From Pelagibacteraceae bacterium AG-359-O02 (lineage in GTDB: Bacteria > Pseudomonadota > Alphaproteobacteria > Pelagibacterales > Pelagibacteraceae): 64,000 nucleotides of DNA. The translations under genes were made by a program, and so were the position numbers. Under the pieces are notes generated by a model. That model did no database searches. It had not been told where the DNA came from and was given only the letters and a program-made list of their open reading frames with translations. Location of the stretch: the NCBI GenBank assembly GCA_003280485.1, contig QCEU01000002.1, positions 92,406-156,405 on the forward strand, given 5' to 3'. Positions 48,736 through 58,544 of the stretch are shown here, one piece after another; the first letter of the stretch is position 1, and each line of letters begins with the position of its first letter.

Positions 48736-50574
48736 ATGTCAGACGAATACGATAACAATAAATCATATCAAGCCCAGTCATCAGAAGTAATGGATGGTTC
48801 AACTGGCTCTGTGAATCCAGATATAGATTATGTAAGACCAGCAGAAGTTGGTGAGCAAGATTTATATCATGGACATAGTTTTATCGAAAAATGGGTTTTT
48901 TGCCAGGATGCAAAAGTTATCGGAGTACAATATTTCTTAACTGCAGTATTTACTGGAATTGTAGGTTTAATTTTATCTTGGTTAATGAGACTTCAATTAG
49001 GTTTTCCAGAATTAGCAGGTTTCATGACAGCAGAACATTATTATCAATTTGTAACTATGCATGGAATGATCATGGTAGTTTACTTTTTAACTGCACTATT
49101 TCTTGGAGGCTTTGGAAATTATCTAATTCCACTCATGGTAGGAGCAAGAGATATGGTTTTCCCATATGTCAATATGCTTAGCTTCTGGATGTTCTTTGTT
49201 GCAGTTGCAGTTTTAATGGCAAGTTTCTTTGTTCCGGGTGGACCAACAGGAGCGGGGTGGACCTTGTATCCTCCACAAACTATTTTGGAGGGAACCCCTG
49301 GATCAGGTATGGGAATACTTCTTATGCTTATATCTTTATCATTGTTTGTAATTGGTTTCACAATGGGTGGACTGAATTATATGATTACAATTCTACAAGC
49401 TAGAACTAGAGGAATGACCTTAATGAGAATGCCTTTAACAGTTTGGGGTATTTTCACAGCAACTGTACTAGCAATGTTAGCATTTCCAGCACTACTAGTT
49501 AGTGCAATAATGATGACATTAGATAAGGTTCTACAAACAAGTTTCTTTATGCCAACAATATTGAAGGCTGGTGAGGTTCTTGAATATGGTGGTGGAAGCC
49601 CAATACTTTTCCAACACTTATTTTGGTTCTTTGGACACCCTGAAGTTTACATAGTTGCATTGCCTGCATTTGGAATAGTTTCAGACTTGATATCAGTTCA
49701 TGCAAGAAAAAACATATTTGGTTACAGAATGATGGTTTGGGCAATTGTTGGTATTGGAGGTTTAAGTTTCTTTGTGTGGGCTCACCACATGTACGTTAGT
49801 GGAATGAACCCATGGTTTGGATTTTTCTTTGCAACAACAACATTAATTATTGCCGTTCCAACAGCCATGAAAGTTTATAACTGGATACTTACTTTATGGA
49901 GAGGAAATATTAGAATTAATACTGTAATGTTATGGTGTCTAGGATTTATAGTAACATTTGTAAATGGTGGAATTACTGGAATATTTTTAGGAAATGTTTC
50001 AGTTGATGTTCCGCTATCTGATACATATTTTGTAATAGCCCACTTCCATATGGTCATGGGTATTGCACCATTAATGGTTATTATGGGAGCGGTTTATCAT
50101 TGGTTCCCATTAGTAGCTGGAAAAATGTTACACGAGGGTCTAGGAAAATGGCACTTCTGGATTACTTTTTTAGGAGCATATTCAATTTATTTCCCAATGC
50201 ATTACTTAGGTTTTATTGGAGTTCCAAGAAGATATTTTGAAATGTATGATAGTCCGTACATGACGTCTGCAGTTGGCATGAACGAATTTATAAGTATTGC
50301 AGCATTTATAGTTGGTGCAGCACAGTTTATTTTAGTTTTCAATATCATTAAAACATTAAAAACAGGTAAAAAAGCTGAACAAAACCCTTGGAAAGCAAAT
50401 TCACTTGAATGGTATACATCTACTGTTCCGCCAGAGCATGGTAACTTTGGGGAAAGACTTCCAGTTGTTCATAGATGGCCATATGATTTTAGTGTTCCAG
50501 GAGCAAAGGATGACTTTATTCCACAAACAACTGCACCTAGTGAAGTCATACACACAGAAGTAGAGAAAACTTAA
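48736..50574 (+). CDS. coxA: Cytochrome c oxidase subunit I
   Basis: FWFFGHPEVYIVALPAFG; VWAHHMYVSG; YFVIAHFHMVMG. Confidence 0.97.
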   Translation: MSDEYDNNKSYQAQSSEVMDGSTGSVNPDIDYVRPAEVGEQDLYHGHSFIEKWVFCQDAKVIGVQYFLTAVFTGIVGLILSWLMRLQLGFPELAGFMTAEHYYQFVTMHGMIMVVYFLTALFLGGFGNYLIPLMVGARDMVFPYVNMLSFWMFFVAVAVLMASFFVPGGPTGAGWTLYPPQTILEGTPGSGMGILLMLISLSLFVIGFTMGGLNYMITILQARTRGMTLMRMPLTVWGIFTATVLAMLAFPALLVSAIMMTLDKVLQTSFFMPTILKAGEVLEYGGGSPILFQHLFWFFGHPEVYIVALPAFGIVSDLISVHARKNIFGYRMMVWAIVGIGGLSFFVWAHHMYVSGMNPWFGFFFATTTLIIAVPTAMKVYNWILTLWRGNIRINTVMLWCLGFIVTFVNGGITGIFLGNVSVDVPLSDTYFVIAHFHMVMGIAPLMVIMGAVYHWFPLVAGKMLHEGLGKWHFWITFLGAYSIYFPMHYLGFIGVPRRYFEMYDSPYMTSAVGMNEFISIAAFIVGAAQFILVFNIIKTLKTGKKAEQNPWKANSLEWYTSTVPPEHGNFGERLPVVHRWPYDFSVPGAKDDFIPQTTAPSEVIHTEVEKT

Positions 50575-50584
50575 GAGAAAAACA

Positions 50585-51295
50585 ATGTCTGAACAAAAAA
50601 TAGACGGCTTCGAACTTAAACCTGGGTTTAAGGGCATGGCGTCTGACACTGGTTCAGACCAAACGATGTTTAAAGGTGTTCATTGGGGCAAAGCCATGAT
50701 GTGGATCTTTTTATTGAGTGATACTTTTGTATTTAGCTGTTTTTTAATTTCTTATATGAAAGGTAGAGGATCGACCATTGTTGATTGGCCTAATACGAGT
50801 GAGGTTTTTTCTTTATATGTAGGAGGTGTACCTGTCCCACTTCTACTGATTGCGATAATGACTTTTGTGTTGATCACAAGTAGTGGAACAATGGCTTTAG
50901 CAGTTAAATATGGTTACGAAAAAAATCGTAAAATGTGTGGTTGGCTAATTCTAGCTACTGCTGTAGGTGGTCTTACTTTTGTAGGAATGCAAGTGTTTGA
51001 GTGGTCTAAATTAATTCATGAAGGTGTTAGACCTTGGGGAAATCCTTTTGGTGCATCACAGTTTGGTTCTTTCTTTTTTATGATAACAGGTTTTCATGGT
51101 TTCCATGTCTCTATTGGGGTAATTTTCTTATTTATTTACACTTACAAAGTTTTTGCCGGTCATTATGAGAGCAAAAAAAGAGGCTGGTTTACTAAAATGA
51201 AAGGGGATTATGTTGAAATTGAAATATTAGGTCTTTATTGGCACTTTGTAGATCTAGTTTGGGTTTTCATTTTCGCATTTTTCTATTTGTGGTAA
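50585..51295 (+). CDS. coxC: Cytochrome c oxidase subunit III
   Basis: ITGFHGFHVSIGVIFL; GLYWHFVDLVWVFIFAFFYLW. Confidence 0.9.
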   Translation: MSEQKIDGFELKPGFKGMASDTGSDQTMFKGVHWGKAMMWIFLLSDTFVFSCFLISYMKGRGSTIVDWPNTSEVFSLYVGGVPVPLLLIAIMTFVLITSSGTMALAVKYGYEKNRKMCGWLILATAVGGLTFVGMQVFEWSKLIHEGVRPWGNPFGASQFGSFFFMITGFHGFHVSIGVIFLFIYTYKVFAGHYESKKRGWFTKMKGDYVEIEILGLYWHFVDLVWVFIFAFFYLW

Positions 51296-51303
51296 AATAA
51301 AAT

Positions 51304-51663
51304 ATGGAAGAGACTAACAAAATGGAAGAAACAACAAAAAAAGACGAGCAAACAGGTACTCAAAAGATAGGGATTTATCTTTGGATTTGGTTGTTATTAT
51401 TTGTTCTAAGTTTTTTTTCGTACATGGTTGACTGGTACCAATTTCAAGGAATGTTAAGATGGTCATTAATATTATTCTTTATGTTTTTAAAGGCTGGGTT
51501 AATTATGGCTTTTTTCATGCACTTATTTTGGGAAAGATACGCTTTAGTAAATGTTCTGTTATGGCCAATGACAGCAATTGCCTGTTTTATATTTTTAATG
51601 ACTGCAGAATTTAAATATACACTGTTTTCAAGATTTTTTTATTTTGTAGTAGGGGGAGCTTAA
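51304..51663 (+). CDS. Cytochrome c oxidase subunit IV-like (prokaryotic) protein
   Basis: Three TM, FLKAGLIMAFFMHLFWERYAL. Confidence 0.75.
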   Translation: MEETNKMEETTKKDEQTGTQKIGIYLWIWLLLFVLSFFSYMVDWYQFQGMLRWSLILFFMFLKAGLIMAFFMHLFWERYALVNVLLWPMTAIACFIFLMTAEFKYTLFSRFFYFVVGGA

Positions 51664-51664
51664 T

Positions 51665-51928
51665 ATGGACGCCTACGGATACTTAGCTTTTTTCTTAATT
51701 TTATTTGTTTTTTTTATTTATATTGTTTGGTTTGGTTATTCGGTAAAAGTTGAAAACCAAAAAGAACAAGGTGATAAAGTCACAATAAATCCTTACGATC
51801 AAATACCTTTAAGTAGAAGATTAATTGATAAAAAAAACAGTAAAGTAGGTATATTCGATCTTGGGAATCATATTTTAATAGCAGGCGTTATATTACTTGT
51901 AATATTTGTTTCACTGAATGTCGAGTAA
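51665..51928 (+). CDS. Small membrane protein in cox operon
   Basis: 87 aa, two TM, tightly packed between COX4-like and ctaB. Confidence 0.6.
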   Translation: MDAYGYLAFFLILFVFFIYIVWFGYSVKVENQKEQGDKVTINPYDQIPLSRRLIDKKNSKVGIFDLGNHILIAGVILLVIFVSLNVE

Positions 51929-51930
51929 CA

Positions 51931-52845
51931 GTGACTACAAATACAATTAAAAAAAAATCAGTTTATATTAGCCCTATTTCTTATTCAAAATATTTATTAT
52001 TATTGATGAAACCAAGGGTAATGTCTTTGGTCATCTTTACTTGTGCTGTTGGATTATTAACAGCCCCAGTTTCAGTTTCATTTCTTAATTCAATAGTTGC
52101 AATATTTTTTGTGGCAATGGGTGCGGGTGCAGCTGGTGCATTAAATATGTGGTACGAAGCAGACCTTGATAAATTAATGACAAGAACATGTTTAAGACCA
52201 ATTCCTACTGGAAAGGTGAACAGGGAGCACGCTTTATTATTTGGAACTGTATTATCGATGGTATCTGTAGTTGGTCTTTATTATTTTTCAAATTTAACAT
52301 CAGCTATTTTATTATCAATAACGATCGCCTTTTACGTTTTTGTTTATACAATTTGGCTAAAAAGAAAAACTCCTCAAAACATAGTTATAGGAGGCGCATC
52401 AGGGGCATTACCGCCAGTTATAGGTTGGACTATAGCTACCAACTCATTAACATTAGAACCGGTTACATTTTTCTTAATTATATTCTTTTGGACCCCGTCT
52501 CATTTTTGGGCACTCAGCCTTTATAAAGCAGAGGATTATCAGAAAGCTAAAATTCCTATGCTACCCATTACTAATGGTATTGAAGAAACGAAGAAAAATA
52601 TATTTGTTTATTCTTTAATAATGCTGCCAGTAGTAATATTACCATATTATATTGGTTTTGCAGGCGAAACATTCTTAATAGTTTCATTATTACTTACCTT
52701 TTATTACAACTATGTATGTTATGATCTTCTTAAGTTCAAAAAAAACAAATTTGAAATAAAAAAGGCTAAAAAGGTATTTTCTTACTCAATTTTTTACTTA
52801 TTTTTGCTTTTTGTCTTATTTTTGGTAGACCAGATTATAAGATAA
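51931..52845 (+). CDS. ctaB: Protoheme IX farnesyltransferase (GTG start)
   Basis: LLLMKPRVMSLVIFT; NMWYEADLDKLMTRTCLRPIPTGKV. Confidence 0.95.
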   Translation: MTTNTIKKKSVYISPISYSKYLLLLMKPRVMSLVIFTCAVGLLTAPVSVSFLNSIVAIFFVAMGAGAAGALNMWYEADLDKLMTRTCLRPIPTGKVNREHALLFGTVLSMVSVVGLYYFSNLTSAILLSITIAFYVFVYTIWLKRKTPQNIVIGGASGALPPVIGWTIATNSLTLEPVTFFLIIFFWTPSHFWALSLYKAEDYQKAKIPMLPITNGIEETKKNIFVYSLIMLPVVILPYYIGFAGETFLIVSLLLTFYYNYVCYDLLKFKKNKFEIKKAKKVFSYSIFYLFLLFVLFLVDQIIR

Positions 52846-52886
52846 ATAATTCTATTTATTTTATAAGAAAATGGTAAAAAAAATTC

Positions 52887-54257
52887 ATGAGATACGTAAG
52901 CACAAGAGATAATTCAAAAGAATACAGTTTTAAAGATGTTTTCGTCAAAGGTTTAGCTGATGATGGTGGACTTTATGTGCCTACATCATTGAAAAAATTT
53001 AGTTCAAATGAATTATCACAGCTTAAAAATCTTAATTACAACGATTTATCTACTGAAATAATAAATCAATTTTCATCAGATTTTATATCTAAAAATGATC
53101 TTTCATCATTAATTAAAAAATCTTATTCAACTTTTAGAGAAAAAGAAGTCGTTAAAATTTCAAATATTGGTGATTTGAAGTTATTAGAGTTATTTCATGG
53201 TCCAACATTAGCATTTAAAGATATTGCAATGCAGTTTATTGGAAACTTATATGAGTATTATCTAACTAAGAATAATAAAAGAATTAATATTGTTGTGGCT
53301 ACATCAGGCGACACAGGAGCTGCTGCTATAGATGCAATTAAAGGCAAATCAAACTTAAATATTTTTGTCTTACACCCTAATAACAGAATTTCACCAGTAC
53401 AAAGAAAATTAATGACAACTGTTGAAGATGAAAACGTTTTTAATATTGCAATTGAAGGAAATTTCGATGATTGCCAAAATATTGTAAAACAGATGTTTTC
53501 AGATCTTGATTTTTCAAAATCTATAAATATGTCTGGAGTAAATTCAATTAATTGGGCAAGAATAATTGCCCAAGCAGTTTATTATTTTTATACTTATTTT
53601 AAACTTAATGAAGATAAGCCTATTTCATTTTCAGTTCCTACAGGAAACTTTGGAGACGTTTTTGCAGGTTACCTTGCAAAAGAAATGGGATTACCAATAG
53701 ATAAACTTATCGTTGCAACTAACGAAAACGATATTTTGCATAGAGCAATCTCTAATGGTGACTATGTTTCAAAAAAGGTAAAAGAAACACTTTCACCAAG
53801 TATGGATATTCAATTAGCAAGTAATTTTGAAAGATTAATTTATTATGTGAATAATTCTAACTCTAAAATTACATCAGATATAATGAAAAAAATTAAACAA
53901 AATAAATACCAAATTAACAAATCAAACTTAGAAATCATTCAAAAAGATTTTGTTTCAGAATGTTGTGACGAAAACGAAACTTTAGAAATAATTAGAGAAA
54001 ATTTTGTGAAAAATGATATCATTTTAGATCCACATACTGCAGTTGGATTAGGTGCCGCACATAAACTATCATTTAATGACTGTGTAGTTTTATCGACAGC
54101 ACATCCTTGTAAATTTCCAGCCGCAACAGATAATGCGATAAATAGACATAAGGAATTACCAAGTGAGCTTCAATATGTTTATGGAAAAGAGGAAAATTTT
54201 CAATTATTAAAAAATAGTACTGATGAAGTAAAAAATTTTGTTAGAAGTAAGTTATGA
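52887..54257 (+). CDS. thrC: Threonine synthase
   Basis: YVSTRD; HGPTLAFKDIAMQFIG; ATSGDTGAAAI. Confidence 0.95.
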   Translation: MRYVSTRDNSKEYSFKDVFVKGLADDGGLYVPTSLKKFSSNELSQLKNLNYNDLSTEIINQFSSDFISKNDLSSLIKKSYSTFREKEVVKISNIGDLKLLELFHGPTLAFKDIAMQFIGNLYEYYLTKNNKRINIVVATSGDTGAAAIDAIKGKSNLNIFVLHPNNRISPVQRKLMTTVEDENVFNIAIEGNFDDCQNIVKQMFSDLDFSKSINMSGVNSINWARIIAQAVYYFYTYFKLNEDKPISFSVPTGNFGDVFAGYLAKEMGLPIDKLIVATNENDILHRAISNGDYVSKKVKETLSPSMDIQLASNFERLIYYVNNSNSKITSDIMKKIKQNKYQINKSNLEIIQKDFVSECCDENETLEIIRENFVKNDIILDPHTAVGLGAAHKLSFNDCVVLSTAHPCKFPAATDNAINRHKELPSELQYVYGKEENFQLLKNSTDEVKNFVRSKL

Positions 54258-54739
54258 AGTTAAAAATTAAAGACCAAATCCCAGATGTAAAAATCTTCCA
54301 TTTAGTTGATGGTGAACCCAAAGAACAAAATATATCTGAAGTACTTGGGTCAAAAAAAATAATATTATTTGGATTACCAGGTGCATTTACAGCGACGTGC
54401 TCTAAATTTCATTTACCAGGATATGTCAAAAACTCTCAACAAATCTTAGAAAAAGGTATTGATAAAATATTTTGTTTAGCTGTAAATGATCCATATGTAA
54501 TGAATGCTTGGGGCGAAGCAAACAATATAGGAGATAATATAATCATGTTAGCCGATCCTTATTTGTCATTTACAAAATTAATTGGAGCTGCAGTTGACAG
54601 AAATTCTAAAGGAATGGGGATTAGATCCAGTCGATATGCTATGATAATAAACAACTTACAGGTGCAAAATATTCAAGAGGAGGAAGAAACTAAAAATTGT
54701 AGCATTTCCTCAGCTAGCCACGTCTACAGCCTAATTTAA
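54254..54739 (+). CDS. Peroxiredoxin (Prx5-type)
   Basis: LFGLPGAFTATCSKFHLPGYV. Confidence 0.92.
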   Translation: MKLKIKDQIPDVKIFHLVDGEPKEQNISEVLGSKKIILFGLPGAFTATCSKFHLPGYVKNSQQILEKGIDKIFCLAVNDPYVMNAWGEANNIGDNIIMLADPYLSFTKLIGAAVDRNSKGMGIRSSRYAMIINNLQVQNIQEEEETKNCSISSASHVYSLI

Positions 54740-54778
54740 GCTTATTGAAATTTAATAAATAATTAGTAAGATATTTTT

Positions 54779-55126
54779 GTGAAGAAAATTTTCATACTTT
54801 TTAGTTTTATTATCTTAACAGCATGTTCAGGGGCTAAACAAGCAAGTGAGGTAAACAAAGTCTACGTTTCATCATCTAAATATAAAAGCTTTACTTGTAA
54901 AGAGTTAGTAAATGAGTCTGAAATTATAAGATCAAGGGAGCCTGCCTTAGCCGCCAAAGTTGATAAACATTATAAAAGCCAAAAAAATACTGAAGCAGTG
55001 ACTTGGTTATTGTTTTGGCCAGCAGCTTTTTGGTTAGACGATGGAGCGGCTGATTCTAACGAATTAGCTCAAGTAAGAGGTGAGCTAGATGCAATAAGGC
55101 AAGCAATGCTCTCAAAAGATTGTTAA
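54779..55126 (+). CDS. Lipoprotein, unknown function (GTG start)
   Basis: Signal peptide with lipobox LTACS. Confidence 0.65.
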   Translation: MKKIFILFSFIILTACSGAKQASEVNKVYVSSSKYKSFTCKELVNESEIIRSREPALAAKVDKHYKSQKNTEAVTWLLFWPAAFWLDDGAADSNELAQVRGELDAIRQAMLSKDC

Positions 55127-55156
55127 AATTAGAAATAAGAGCAATGACTTTTTTAC

Positions 55157-55585
55157 TTAGATTTTAATTAATGCTGCTTCTCTAGCTATCAAATCTACTT
55201 CGTTATTCAATTCATCACTTGAATGACCTTTTACCCAACTCCATTTTATTTCAAATTCACTAGTCATAAGATCTAATTCAGTCCAGAGGTTTTTATTTTT
55301 TACAGGTTTTTTATTTGCAGTTTTCCAACCATTTTTTTTCCAATTGTGTATCCACTCTGTAATACCAGACTTGACATACCTGGAGTCTGTAAAAATTTGA
55401 ACACTACTACCTTTAGGAATTTTTTTAAGCGCTTTTATTGGAGCAAGTAATTCCATTTGATTATTTGTAGTATCTTTTTTGCTACCTTTTATATGAGTTT
55501 TCTTTTCACCTTCTATAATGATAGCAGCCCAACCACCATTCCCAGGATTACCTAGGCAAGATCCATCAGTATAGATCTTTATCAT
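55157..55585 (-). CDS. rnhA: Ribonuclease HI
   Basis: IYTDGSCLGNPGNGGWA; TNNQMELLA. Confidence 0.96.
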   Translation of the reverse strand: MIKIYTDGSCLGNPGNGGWAAIIIEGEKKTHIKGSKKDTTNNQMELLAPIKALKKIPKGSSVQIFTDSRYVKSGITEWIHNWKKNGWKTANKKPVKNKNLWTELDLMTSEFEIKWSWVKGHSSDELNNEVDLIAREAALIKI

Positions 55586-56550
55586 TAAGAATAATCCTTA
55601 AAAGAATTTAACCTTCTATGAAAATTTAGTTTATCTAAATATTCTTTCGGATCTTTAATTTTAATTAATGCTTTTTTAGGAGTATTTAAATAATCATATG
55701 ATCTTGTAAGAAGATATCTTAAAGCTGAACCTCTACATAGAGTATTAAAATTATTCTTTTCTTTTATACTCAATTTACGAACTGATTGATAACCCCTTAA
55801 TAATTGAGCAGATTTATTTTTGTCTAAAACATAAATTTTTTTTTTTTTTTTAAAACATAGTGCATTAACACATGTTGCTAATTCATAAGCTAAGAAATCA
55901 TTTGCAGAAAAATAAAAGTCAATAAATCCATAATATTTTTTTTTATAGAAAAAAATATTATCTATAAAAAGGTCATTATGAATTATTCCATTAGCCATAT
56001 TACTCGGCCATTTTTTTTTGATATCTAATAAATCATTCTTCATAATATTTATTAAGTTACCTGAAAGTTTATTAATTCTTTTGTCTATTCTTTTAAGCAA
56101 CGGCCCCCAAGAATTAATTGATAAAGAATTTTTTCTGTATAACCTTAATTTTTTGGCAGATATATGTAATAATGCAGCATTTTTTCCCACAGCGTAGCAA
56201 TCTTTATTTGTTAAATTGATTTTATCCTTTCCTTTAAGAAAGCTGACCAAACATGCAGTTTTATTCTTAATCTTAAATATATATTTACCTCTTTTATTTT
56301 TAATAGGCTCTGGACATTTAATTTTTTGTCTAGATAAGCCAAACATAAGATCTATAAAAAAAGGTAAATCTTTTTTTTGAACTCTTTTTTCAAAAATAGT
56401 GAGTATTATTTTTTTATTTTTTGTTCTTATTAAGTAGTTAGTGTTTTCAATACCTTTTTTTATTCCTGAAAATGATAGAATTTTTCCAATTTTAAAGGTT
56501 TTTTCTATTAAGTTTAAATCATCCTCATTAATTCTAGTATATACAGCCAT
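55585..56550 (-). CDS. thrB: Homoserine kinase (ThrB, aminoglycoside-phosphotransferase fold)
   Basis: GIENTNYLIRT; NGIIHNDLFIDNIFF. Confidence 0.9.
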   Translation of the reverse strand: MAVYTRINEDDLNLIEKTFKIGKILSFSGIKKGIENTNYLIRTKNKKIILTIFEKRVQKKDLPFFIDLMFGLSRQKIKCPEPIKNKRGKYIFKIKNKTACLVSFLKGKDKINLTNKDCYAVGKNAALLHISAKKLRLYRKNSLSINSWGPLLKRIDKRINKLSGNLINIMKNDLLDIKKKWPSNMANGIIHNDLFIDNIFFYKKKYYGFIDFYFSANDFLAYELATCVNALCFKKKKKIYVLDKNKSAQLLRGYQSVRKLSIKEKNNFNTLCRGSALRYLLTRSYDYLNTPKKALIKIKDPKEYLDKLNFHRRLNSFKDYS

Positions 56551-57494
56551 TAATTTAATTTTCCTGGGATTTTAAATGTTACGTCTTCTTTTACTATTTC
56601 TACTTCTTCAATTTGTACAGTAAATTTTTTTTTAATATTATCTATAAATTCTTTAACCAAAACTTCAGGAGCTGATGCTCCTGATGAAATGCCTATAGTT
56701 TTGCACCTAGAAATTTTCTCAATAGGAAAAATGCTTTCTGAATGAATCAATTCGGCATCACTGCAACCATTATTTTTAGCAACTTCAACTAATCTTACTG
56801 AATTAGATGAATTTCTACTACCTATAACAAAAAAATTATCACAATCTTTAGCTATTTTTTTTACAGCTGCTTGTCTATTTGTTGTTGCATAACAAATATC
56901 ATCCTTCTTAGGTTCATAAATATCTGGAAATCTTTTTTTTAAAACATTTATGATATCTTTTGTATCATCAACAGATAAAGTTGTTTGAGTTATATAAGCA
57001 AGTTTTTCATTTCCCCCTTTTTCAAACTTTTGCGCATCTTTAATTGTCTCAATTAAATCAATTTTCCCCTTTGGAAGTTGACCCATAGTCCCAATAACTT
57101 CTGGATGATTTCTGTGACCAATAAGTAAAATGTGAATATCTCTCTTATTGAGATTTTCTGCCTCTCTGTGAACTTTCGAAACTAAAGGGCATGTAGCATC
57201 AATGAAAATCATATTTAAATTTGTTGCTTCCTCTGGAACTGATTTTGGAACTCCATGAGCGGAAAAAATTACTGGCCTTGTTTTATCACTAATCTCCTTA
57301 ATTTCTTCAACAAAAATAGCTCCAATCTTTTTTAGACTATCAACCACGTGTTTATTGTGAACTATTTCATGGCGCACATAAACTGGTGCACCATATTTTT
57401 CTATACTTTTTTTAACGATCTCAATAGCTCTATCAACCCCTGCACAAAAACCTCTTGGGGCAGCTAACATAATTTTTAAATGCTTATTTTTCAT
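56550..57494 (-). CDS. ispH: 4-hydroxy-3-methylbut-2-enyl diphosphate reductase
   Basis: APRGFCAGVDRAIEIV; IDATCPLVSKVH. Confidence 0.97.
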   Translation of the reverse strand: MKNKHLKIMLAAPRGFCAGVDRAIEIVKKSIEKYGAPVYVRHEIVHNKHVVDSLKKIGAIFVEEIKEISDKTRPVIFSAHGVPKSVPEEATNLNMIFIDATCPLVSKVHREAENLNKRDIHILLIGHRNHPEVIGTMGQLPKGKIDLIETIKDAQKFEKGGNEKLAYITQTTLSVDDTKDIINVLKKRFPDIYEPKKDDICYATTNRQAAVKKIAKDCDNFFVIGSRNSSNSVRLVEVAKNNGCSDAELIHSESIFPIEKISRCKTIGISSGASAPEVLVKEFIDNIKKKFTVQIEEVEIVKEDVTFKIPGKLN

Positions 57495-57666
57495 TTTCTT
57501 CTTTTCTAAAAAAAGGAATTAAAAAAATAATACAAGCAATAAGAAAAAAAAGACTACCAAACATTGCCCAAAAACTTCCTATACTTGATATAATAAAACC
57601 TAACGCTGAAATAATAAATAAAATCCATCCAATGAAATTAATTTTTCTATTGCTCATTTTTTTCAA
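57484..57666 (-). CDS. Small two-TM membrane protein
   Basis: 60 aa; overlaps both blh 3' end and ispH 5' end on the same strand. Confidence 0.6.
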   Translation of the reverse strand: MKKMSNRKINFIGWILFIISALGFIISSIGSFWAMFGSLFFLIACIIFLIPFFRKEENEK

Positions 57667-58540
57667 TTAAATATTCGAGCAATATATGTGGAAAAGTTAA
57701 TGACGCCAATCCAATAAAAATAACTTGATATATGGTCTCGTCAAGCTCGTTATAATTATTAAGAACTAATATAGACAAAATATAACCAATAATTGTTAAA
57801 ATTGTTAATGGTAGTGCTTTTTTAATAAAGATAGGCAAACCTTTTTTAAGGTTTTTGTTTATTTCATTTATTAAAGACATGGAGTGTCTAATGGAATGTA
57901 AAAAACAAAAATAAATTGTAAAAGCGATAATAGGATTAAGGAAATAGTTTAGTATTAATACTGATAAACAATCCATCAATAAAAGAGATTTTACCTCAAT
58001 ATTTTTTTTTAAAGATAAAAAAATACTAGAAACTAGAGATAAAAGAATAAATATAATTAATATTTCATTAGCTATTATAAAACTATTTGAAATGTTAAAA
58101 TTTAGAGTTTCAAAAATTTTAAGTGTTTCTCCTTTGTGAAAAAATAAAGGAGCAATAATTATCAATGATCCTTTTAAAAAATAAACGAGTTCAAAATTTT
58201 TTTTTTTATCAATAAATTCCGAGTCTTCTTTACCAAAATGAAAGGCAGCAATAATCAAAAACAAAAATAGCAAAAACTTTGGAAATATTAACCAAATAAT
58301 TATCGTGGTTATACCAACAAAAATATAAGTTAAATAAAAAACACTAATTGATTTATATCCTAGATGTTTAATAAGTTTCTTGCCTTTAATATGATCTAGT
58401 GATCCATGTGATATACCAATTGTTAAGATTAAAAATAAAGAAATTATTAAAAAACTACCTTCTTTTAGATACTCTATACCTGCCAATGTTATACATAGAT
58501 TAAAAAAAATTAAAGAATGATAAAAATTAATTTTTGTCAT
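57647..58540 (-). CDS. blh: Brp/Blh-type beta-carotene 15,15'-dioxygenase (retinal synthesis)
   Basis: GISHGSLDH; FHFGKED; FLHSIRHS His-rich TM motifs; adjacent to crtY/crtB/crtI. Confidence 0.88.
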   Translation of the reverse strand: MTKINFYHSLIFFNLCITLAGIEYLKEGSFLIISLFLILTIGISHGSLDHIKGKKLIKHLGYKSISVFYLTYIFVGITTIIIWLIFPKFLLFLFLIIAAFHFGKEDSEFIDKKKNFELVYFLKGSLIIIAPLFFHKGETLKIFETLNFNISNSFIIANEILIIFILLSLVSSIFLSLKKNIEVKSLLLMDCLSVLILNYFLNPIIAFTIYFCFLHSIRHSMSLINEINKNLKKGLPIFIKKALPLTILTIIGYILSILVLNNYNELDETIYQVIFIGLASLTFPHILLEYLIEKNEQ

Positions 58541-58544
58541 TTAT

